Positions 6,310 through 10,844 of a DNA stretch of 10,844 nucleotides are shown here, one piece after another (within the stretch, counting starts at the first letter, position 1; each line of letters begins with the position of its first letter). Made by a program: the position numbers and the translations under genes. The notes under the pieces were generated by a model that did no database searches, was not told the origin of the DNA, and saw nothing but the letters and a program-made list of their open reading frames with translations. This DNA comes from SAR116 cluster bacterium (GTDB lineage: Bacteria; Pseudomonadota; Alphaproteobacteria; Puniceispirillales; UBA1172). Location: NCBI GenBank assembly GCA_002691725.1, contig NZIT01000046.1, forward strand, positions 1 to 10,844, read 5' to 3'.

Positions 6310-7236
6310 ATGACAAATCTATCAATCCTCCGCCACCATTGTTTTGCTGATCATATCGTCCCTCTCGGTCACCCGGAACGTCCTGATCGTATCAAGGTGA
6401 TCAATGCCATGCTTGATGATGATTTTGCCGATATTCCGCAATCAGAATGCCCGTTAGCAGAAACTGAGCATTTGCGGCTAGTCCATAGCGCTGCATATAT
6501 TGATGCAATTGTGGCGGCCGCACCAAGCGACGGCATGATCAGTTTGGATGGCGACACGCATATGTCAGAAGGCTCTCTTAATGCCGCATTGGCAGGGGCT
6601 GGCGGGGCAGTCGAAGCCACACAGCAGGTACTGACTGGCGGTAACGATATTGAGCGCGTCTTTGTTGCCTCACGCCCACCGGGGCATCACGCTGAACCTG
6701 AACAGGCCATGGGGTTTTGTTTGTTCTCAAACGCTGCGATTGCCGCTAAATATGCCATTGATACGCATGGGCTTGATCGGGTCGCGGTGGTTGATTTTGA
6801 TGTCCATCATGGCAACGGCACGCAAGCCGCGTTCTGGTCTGACAGCCATTGCGTCTTTGCCTCAAGCCACCAGATGCCGCTATACCCCGGAACTGGCGCG
6901 AAAAGTGAGACTGGCGTTGGCAATATTTTTAATGCCCCTATCGACCCCGGCACCGATGGCGCGGCTATCACGCAAATCTGGCGTGATCATTTATTGCCGC
7001 AAGTGGCGGCTATGGCGCCTCAATTAATCATTATCTCGGCAGGCTTTGATGCGCATGAAAATGACCCACTTGGCGGCTTGCGGATGCAGGATGTCGATTT
7101 TGGCAATATCACCACCATGATCAGAGACCTTGCCGATCAACATGCTGACGGGCGTATCGTTTCTATCCTCGAAGGCGGTTATGATCTGGATGGATTACGG
7201 ACATCGGCGGCCGCGCATCTAAACGCTCTGCGCTAG
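6310..7236 (+). CDS. Histone-deacetylase-family zinc amidohydrolase (possible acetylpolyamine amidohydrolase)
   Basis: This is a zinc-dependent deacetylase of the arginase/HDAC fold. Bacterial members remove acetyl groups from polyamines, small amides or proteins. The catalytic landmarks are intact: RPPGHHA (122-128) with the His126/His127 dyad, VDFDVHHGNG (161-170) with zinc ligands D164 and H166, SAGFDAH (243-249) with zinc ligand D247, and EGGYD (288-292) with transition-state Tyr291. The N-terminal GHPERPDR (20-27) is also typical. At 308 residues it is the common short bacterial form, a little shorter than characterised acetylpolyamine amidohydrolases of about 340. It diverges from the aldehyde dehydrogenase-ureohydrolase operon across 62 bp, so co-regulation is plausible and a polyamine substrate would fit that setting. 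A protein or AcuC-like target cannot be excluded. No signal peptide is seen, so it is probably cytosolic. Confidence 0.92.
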   Translation: MTNLSILRHHCFADHIVPLGHPERPDRIKVINAMLDDDFADIPQSECPLAETEHLRLVHSAAYIDAIVAAAPSDGMISLDGDTHMSEGSLNAALAGAGGAVEATQQVLTGGNDIERVFVASRPPGHHAEPEQAMGFCLFSNAAIAAKYAIDTHGLDRVAVVDFDVHHGNGTQAAFWSDSHCVFASSHQMPLYPGTGAKSETGVGNIFNAPIDPGTDGAAITQIWRDHLLPQVAAMAPQLIIISAGFDAHENDPLGGLRMQDVDFGNITTMIRDLADQHADGRIVSILEGGYDLDGLRTSAAAHLNALR

Positions 7237-7343
7237 AGCAATGCCAGCATTATTACAATCCTTTTAGCGTTCAAGCGCGAGCCTCACGCCTAGCGCGATA
7301 AGTAGTCAAACATGAGAGGGTATCCTTCGTTATGCCCCCAAAC

Positions 7344-8216
7344 TCACCGCTTCATGGTTAGGCTGATGGCGATAGCGGCAATAATTAGCCCTATTATGCC
7401 AGCCATGGTTAGGGTTTCCGCGAATAACAGCCAAGCCATTACCATGGTAACAGGCGGCGATAAATAAATCAGGCTTGCCACCTTGGCCGCAGGAATACGC
7501 CGCAGAAGCAAAAACATCAACCCATATGCCGCCACAGAAACAATGACCGCAAGCCAGATAATCGCAAAAATTAATTCCCCATTCCATGTCGCTTGAAAGC
7601 CTTCAAAGCCGAAAGCCATCGGCATCAAAATGATCAGCGAGGCAACACTATGCCAAAAAGTCACAAGCATAAGCGACGCTTGATTATCGCCTTGATTAGT
7701 GGCTTTACGGTCGATCAGCGAGGCAATGCTAATGGCAATAACTGAAATAAATGGCAGAAGATAAGCGATAGGCGCGCCGCCAAGCGCAATGCCATCACCA
7801 ATGACAATCCCAACCGCCAGCAATCCAAGGGCAAGCCCGCCCCATTCACGCGGTGAGACAGCCTCCCCTGTCATGCGCGCAGACAGCGCCCCCGTTAAGA
7901 TCGGTTGAAGCGCCGTGATAAATGCCGTCAGCCCAGCCGACAGCCCAAGATTAATCGCCCCCAAGACAGCCGACAACCAGACCGCATGCGCCATTCCGCC
8001 AACAATGAGATGCCTGATGAGGACGCGCGGCGGGATCGCCTGCCATTTTCGCAGCACCGAAACCAACACAGCCAACAGCAAGACGACAAGCAGATATCGC
8101 CAAAATAAGATGGTAAATGGCCCTGCATAGGCAAGCCCATATTTTGCGCCAACAAATCCTGAACTCCAAACAACAACAAAAAGACCACTAAGGATTATGT
8201 TTGATTTCAACCCCAT
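7344..8216 (-). CDS. EamA/DMT-family transporter
   Basis: This is an inner-membrane carrier of the drug/metabolite transporter superfamily, whose members export or import amino acids, sugars or other small metabolites. The 290 residues form about ten hydrophobic helices, roughly at 6-27, 32-52, 69-90, 95-113, 124-143, 148-167, 183-202, 213-235, 245-265 and 270-287, in two EamA halves. The N-terminal VVVWSSGFVGAKYGL and the second-half IYLSPPVTMVMAWLLFAE are typical. The start at 8216 matches the family but has no visible Shine-Dalgarno. A 38-codon reading frame overlaps it by 10 nt and might couple translation. It converges on the deacetylase-like gene, 107 bp away, a gap in which I see no clear terminator. 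The substrate cannot be inferred. Confidence 0.9.
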   Translation of the reverse strand: MGLKSNIILSGLFVVVWSSGFVGAKYGLAYAGPFTILFWRYLLVVLLLAVLVSVLRKWQAIPPRVLIRHLIVGGMAHAVWLSAVLGAINLGLSAGLTAFITALQPILTGALSARMTGEAVSPREWGGLALGLLAVGIVIGDGIALGGAPIAYLLPFISVIAISIASLIDRKATNQGDNQASLMLVTFWHSVASLIILMPMAFGFEGFQATWNGELIFAIIWLAVIVSVAAYGLMFLLLRRIPAAKVASLIYLSPPVTMVMAWLLFAETLTMAGIIGLIIAAIAISLTMKR

Positions 8217-8323
8217 AACAGCCGCGCTGCGCGATGGGTTTGAATGATGCCATTGCTTGCGGCATCAATTTCATGGGTTTTGATTGTCTTATCCGCCTTT
8301 TTAGTTAGCTTATAGCCAACCAT
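8207..8323 (-). other. Short reading frame with a ParE-like N-terminus, upstream of the transporter
   Basis: This is a 38-codon frame starting MVGYKLTKKADK and ending ARLLWG, with its TGA overlapping the first codons of the transporter. The first dozen residues look like the opening strand and helix of RelE/ParE toxins (Y-x-L-T-x-x-A-D). The resemblance is then lost, and the other frames do not restore it. No ParD-like antitoxin precedes it. It may be a decayed toxin stub, a leader peptide or chance, and its Shine-Dalgarno is weak. Confidence 0.2.
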
Positions 8324-8382
8324 ACGCCGCTTATCCACTCAACCCAAGCCTTTTTAATGTATCTTCCGATACTAAGTGCCAC

Positions 8383-8414
8383 GTCTGATCCCAAGTCTGA
8401 TCCCAAGTCTGATC
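8383..8414. repeat. 12-bp tandem repeat, about 2.7 copies
   Basis: The unit GTCTGATCCCAA occurs at 8383-8394 and 8395-8406, followed by a partial copy GTCTGATC at 8407-8414. It lies 24 bp beyond the CoA-transferase stop, in the 221-bp gap before the transporter. The period is a multiple of three, but no gene appears to use it. Too few copies and no spacers make a CRISPR array untenable. Most likely it is slippage in non-coding DNA. Confidence 0.85.
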
Positions 8415-8437
8415 TGAAGCCAGGGGCAGATCATGAC

Positions 8438-9619
8438 TCAATCATCAGCAAGCCAGTCAGCCATGACAGCATCATTATGCTCCCCACATTGGGGCGGCGC
8501 GTGGCGATAGCTCACCGGCGTTTCAGACATTTTGATAGGATTACCGATTAACCGAACTTCCCCCTCACCAGCCAGATCATAAGGCATATGAACGACCATA
8601 TCCCGCGCCTTCACCTGATCAGATGAAAATACCTCATCAAGGCTATGCACAGGGCCGCCGGGAACGCCAGCCGCCTCCATTGCCGCCAGCAATTCGGCTT
8701 TCTGCCTTTGGCCAATGGCTTCACTCAAGATCGGGATTAGTATCTGCCGATGCTCTACCCTCGCAGGGTTGGTTGTGAAACGCGCATCTTCGGATAATTC
8801 TCCCAGACCAAGAATATCGGCAAAACGGGCAAATTGCTGATCATTACCAATCGAGGCAATGATATGCCCATCAGCAACGGCAAAGACTTGATACGGCACA
8901 ATATTAGGATGCGCGTTGCCATAACGCGCTGGCACCTGACCATTGAGCAGGTAATTCGCCCCTTGATTGACCAGCCATGACACTTGGCTATCAACCAAGG
9001 CTATATCAATATACTGCCCCCTACCGCTGCTGTGACGGTGATGAAGTGCCGCCAAAATGCCGGTGATGGCATGCATCCCGCACATCACATCAACAATCGC
9101 TACCCCGACCTTATAGGGCTCACCTTCAGGGGGGCCAGTCAGCGACATAATGCCAGCATAGCCTTGCACCATCGCATCATATCCAGCGCGGCCAGCATTA
9201 GGGCCTGTCTGACCAAAGCCCGTGATAGAACAGTAAATCAAGCGCGGATTAATCGCGCGCAGAGTATCATAATCAAGGCCATATTTTTTCAGACCGCCGA
9301 CTTTGAAGTTTTCAATAACAATATCGGCTTTAGCGGCTAATTGCCTCACCAGATCAGCGCCTTCAGTAGTCGTGATATCAACCGCCATGGAACGCTTATT
9401 GCGATTTGCGGACAGGTAATAGCCGCTTTCAGATGTGTTATCGCCTTGCTTATCCTTGACATAGGGCGGCCCCCATGCGCGCGTATCATCACCCTTGCCC
9501 GGGCGTTCAATTTTCACCACATCAGCGCCCAGATCACCTAGCATCTGCGTACAGCTAGGGCCTGCCAGGATGCGCGTCAGATCAAGAACTTTAATGCCAG
9601 ATAATGCGCCTGTCGTCAT
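8438..9619 (-). CDS. Class III (CaiB/BaiF) CoA-transferase, SUGCT-like
   Basis: This is a family III acyl-CoA transferase, which moves CoA between carboxylic acids through an enzyme-bound aspartyl anhydride in the cytosol. Its 393 residues match the family. Landmarks are VLDLTRILAGP (11-21), GADVVKIERPGKGDDTR (31-47), YYLSANRNKRS (67-77), CSITGFGQTGP (130-140), the catalytic Asp177 in GVAIVDV, and GRGQYIDIAL (199-208). The sequence is unusually close, from memory, to human SUGCT (succinyl-CoA:glutarate CoA-transferase) in the N-terminal third, around RAGYDAM and in NIVPYQVFAVADG. This suggests a dicarboxylate such as glutarate from lysine breakdown, although no glutaryl-CoA dehydrogenase gene is visible here. 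The ATG at 9619 has GAGGA 7 nt upstream (9627-9631), and it diverges from the TPR gene. The family is secure and the substrate is inference. Confidence 0.93.
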   Translation of the reverse strand: MTTGALSGIKVLDLTRILAGPSCTQMLGDLGADVVKIERPGKGDDTRAWGPPYVKDKQGDNTSESGYYLSANRNKRSMAVDITTTEGADLVRQLAAKADIVIENFKVGGLKKYGLDYDTLRAINPRLIYCSITGFGQTGPNAGRAGYDAMVQGYAGIMSLTGPPEGEPYKVGVAIVDVMCGMHAITGILAALHHRHSSGRGQYIDIALVDSQVSWLVNQGANYLLNGQVPARYGNAHPNIVPYQVFAVADGHIIASIGNDQQFARFADILGLGELSEDARFTTNPARVEHRQILIPILSEAIGQRQKAELLAAMEAAGVPGGPVHSLDEVFSSDQVKARDMVVHMPYDLAGEGEVRLIGNPIKMSETPVSYRHAPPQCGEHNDAVMADWLADD

Positions 9620-9626
9620 AATAATA

Positions 9627-9631
9627 TCCTC
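9627..9631 (-). promoter_or_regulatory. Shine-Dalgarno of the CoA-transferase
   Basis: GAGGA lies 7 nt before the ATG at 9619 and confirms that start. Confidence 0.65.
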
Positions 9632-9747
9632 ATCTAAACCAATATTTGACTATGACCAGCCTGCCGGGAAATCGCAAGTCATAGCCGTTATAATGCTGGC
9701 AAAATATCATATCTTGTCAGAGCAGCATTTTGATATAGATTAAAATT

Positions 9748-10356
9748 ATGATGAAAACAGAACCCTGCAAAATGAAAAAATTACTGCGTGCGCTTAGTCT
9801 AGCCATTGCTGTCTTTATCAGCGTGGCGATGAGCCCATTTTCCGCATACTCGGCATCAGTATCGAGCCAAAATGATACAACGCTTCAGCAATTATTCGAT
9901 GAGCTAGAGACCGCAAATGATATTACCAGCGCTAATAATACGGCCCTCAAGATTTGGAATCGCTGGATGTCAACAAGCGGCGATGATGCGACAGATGAGT
10001 TGATGGAGCGTGGCGTTTATTTTATGCAAACTGGCAATTTGCCGCTAGCTGAAGATGTGTTTAGCAACATTATTTCATCACATGGCAACTATGCGGAGGC
10101 ATGGAATAAACGCGCGACTGTCAGATTTATGCGCGGAAACTGGTCAGGATCAGAAGCTGATATTGCCGAAGTGCTGGCATTAGAGCCAAAGCATTTTGGG
10201 GCGATGTCAGGGCTGGCCATGATACGTCTGCACCAGGGAGATTATTCGACCGCGCTTAGCATCTATGAAAAAGTGTTGGAAATTCATCCCTTTAGCCCAG
10301 ATGCCATTACCTATATTCCAAAATTGAAAGACATGCTGAAAGGCACAGCGCTTTAA
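9748..10356 (+). CDS. Exported tetratricopeptide-repeat protein
   Basis: This is a small periplasmic or envelope protein of unknown job, probably a protein-protein adaptor. The N-terminus has basic residues followed by a hydrophobic core (about 15-30) and a small-residue stretch FSAYSA, so a signal peptide is likely cut near residues 33-36. Three TPR units follow at about 84-117, 118-151 and 152-185, with the usual pattern of small residues and a closing helix (NLPLAEDVFSNII; GDYSTALSIYEKVLEIHP). The first start (9748) gives 202 residues. The ATG at 9772 gives a more classic signal peptide beginning MKKLLRALSL, and neither has a clear Shine-Dalgarno. It diverges from the CoA-transferase across 128 bp and its stop is 9 bp from that of pyrE on the other strand. 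Nothing shows what it binds. Confidence 0.8.
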   Translation: MMKTEPCKMKKLLRALSLAIAVFISVAMSPFSAYSASVSSQNDTTLQQLFDELETANDITSANNTALKIWNRWMSTSGDDATDELMERGVYFMQTGNLPLAEDVFSNIISSHGNYAEAWNKRATVRFMRGNWSGSEADIAEVLALEPKHFGAMSGLAMIRLHQGDYSTALSIYEKVLEIHPFSPDAITYIPKLKDMLKGTAL

Positions 10357-10365
10357 TATTAAGAG

Positions 10366-10844
10366 CTATTGCTTGCCGCCATGCTGTTCTGACCACGTTG
10401 CAGGATCATTGAGAAATGCCTCAATCGTCTTAATCTGTTTTGATGAAAGCATGCCTTTTTCTGCCGCAACATCCAGAACATCTCGCCATGTCGTGAGATA
10501 ATGAAGGGTGATCCCTGCATCAGCCAGGATTTGCCGCGCCGCCGGAAAAATATCATAAAAGAAAATCACAAAACAATGCTCAACCTTAGCATCAGCCTCA
10601 CGCAAGGCATCAACAAAACTGATCTTGCTGCCGCCATCAGTCGCAAGGTCTTCGACCAATAACACCCTATCACCTTTATTCAGATGGCCTTCAATGCGAG
10701 CATCACGGCCAAAACCCTTGGGCTTTTTCCGCACATATTGCATGGGCAGGCCTAGCCGTTCAGCAAACCACGCAGCAAACGGAATACCTGCTGTTTCCCC
10801 GCCAGCAATAGCGTCAAACGCCTCAAACCCAGCATCACGCATAA
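10366..10844 (-). CDS. pyrE: Orotate phosphoribosyltransferase, 3' part (5' end beyond window)
   Basis: This enzyme joins orotate and PRPP to form orotidine 5'-monophosphate in pyrimidine synthesis. About 158 C-terminal residues are visible, and the start lies past the right edge. The Met at the edge of the window is internal, since the family has further residues before it. Visible motifs are [11 protein letters not shown] (the substrate-side loop), [17 protein letters not shown] (the flexible catalytic loop with its lysines) and the PRPP-binding [12 protein letters not shown], which carries the acidic pair E-D. The C-terminal [13 protein letters not shown] and [12 protein letters not shown] look complete. 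Orotate rather than another base is inferred from the RKKPKG loop and overall layout. It converges on the TPR gene with only 9 bp between the stops, so transcripts from the two strands must overlap or end inside coding DNA. Confidence 0.88.
   Translation of the reverse strand, partial: MRDAGFEAFDAIAGGETAGIPFAAWFAERLGLPMQYVRKKPKGFGRDARIEGHLNKGDRVLLVEDLATDGGSKISFVDALREADAKVEHCFVIFFYDIFPAARQILADAGITLHYLTTWRDVLDVAAEKGMLSSKQIKTIEAFLNDPATWSEQHGGKQ

Noticed and set aside
3827..7236. A new defence or signalling system built from the HDAC-like, ureohydrolase and YbaK genes
   Set aside because: All are intact, common metabolic families with complete active sites. No effector, sensor or mobile context is present.
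7237..7343. Terminator or small RNA between the deacetylase-like and transporter genes
   Set aside because: I found only very short stems (such as AATGC/GCATT with a 2-nt loop) and no T-run. Nothing is supportable.
8383..8414. CRISPR-like array
   Set aside because: The units are 12 bp, directly adjacent without spacers, and fewer than three.
8357..8551. Plus-strand reading frame with DPKS repeats
   Set aside because: Its repeats simply translate the 12-bp tandem repeat, and its 3' half is antisense to the CoA-transferase coding end. No ribosome site or family resemblance.
9689..9694. TATAAT as the -10 box of the TPR gene promoter
   Set aside because: No sequence resembling a -35 box lies 16-18 bp upstream, and the region is AT-rich, so the hexamer alone is not enough.

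Overview
The window looks like ordinary chromosome from a free-living, Gram-negative heterotroph, most likely a marine alphaproteobacterium. The signs are moderate GC (high 40s by eye), dense short-spaced genes, an ATP-type PEP carboxykinase, a CaiB-type CoA-transferase, a GpuA/GbuA-like ureohydrolase and a BetB-like aldehyde dehydrogenase. A SAR116-like bacterium would fit, but that placement is inference. I see no rRNA, tRNA, CRISPR array, transposase, phage gene or plasmid function.

Layout. Bases 1-81 are a perfect inverted copy of 1307-1387, and they cut off the fructose-1,6-bisphosphatase gene (minus strand, up to 798) inside its conserved GSMVAD motif. This looks like an amplification or assembly chimera at a contig end, not biology. 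Upstream of the phosphatase on the same strand is an HD-domain metalloprotein (889-1503), divergent from PEP carboxykinase pckA (1635-3245, plus strand). The phosphatase and pckA are both gluconeogenic. Next is a minus-strand operon read from 6247 to 3295: a BetB/KauB-like aldehyde dehydrogenase, a guanidinopropionase/guanidinobutyrase-like ureohydrolase and a YbaK-type aminoacyl-tRNA deacylase. It is divergent from a histone-deacetylase-like amidohydrolase (6310-7236, plus strand). The second half holds an EamA/DMT transporter (7344-8216, minus), a class III CoA-transferase resembling SUGCT (8438-9619, minus), an exported TPR protein (9748-10356, plus) and the 3' part of orotate phosphoribosyltransferase pyrE (10366 to the window end, minus).

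How the genes may work together. The clearest unit is the aldehyde dehydrogenase / ureohydrolase pair. One enzyme can oxidise a guanidino- or amino-aldehyde to the acid, and the other can release urea from a guanidino acid, which are consecutive steps in arginine or polyamine breakdown. The divergent deacetylase-like gene could be an acetylpolyamine amidohydrolase in the same pathway. Exact substrates cannot be read from the sequence.

I found no convincing new multi-gene system. The points most worth following are the chimeric left edge, the HD protein whose histidine/aspartate spacing recalls PhnZ-type diiron oxygenases, and the urea-releasing operon. Small repeats and a short ParE-like stub are noted with low weight.
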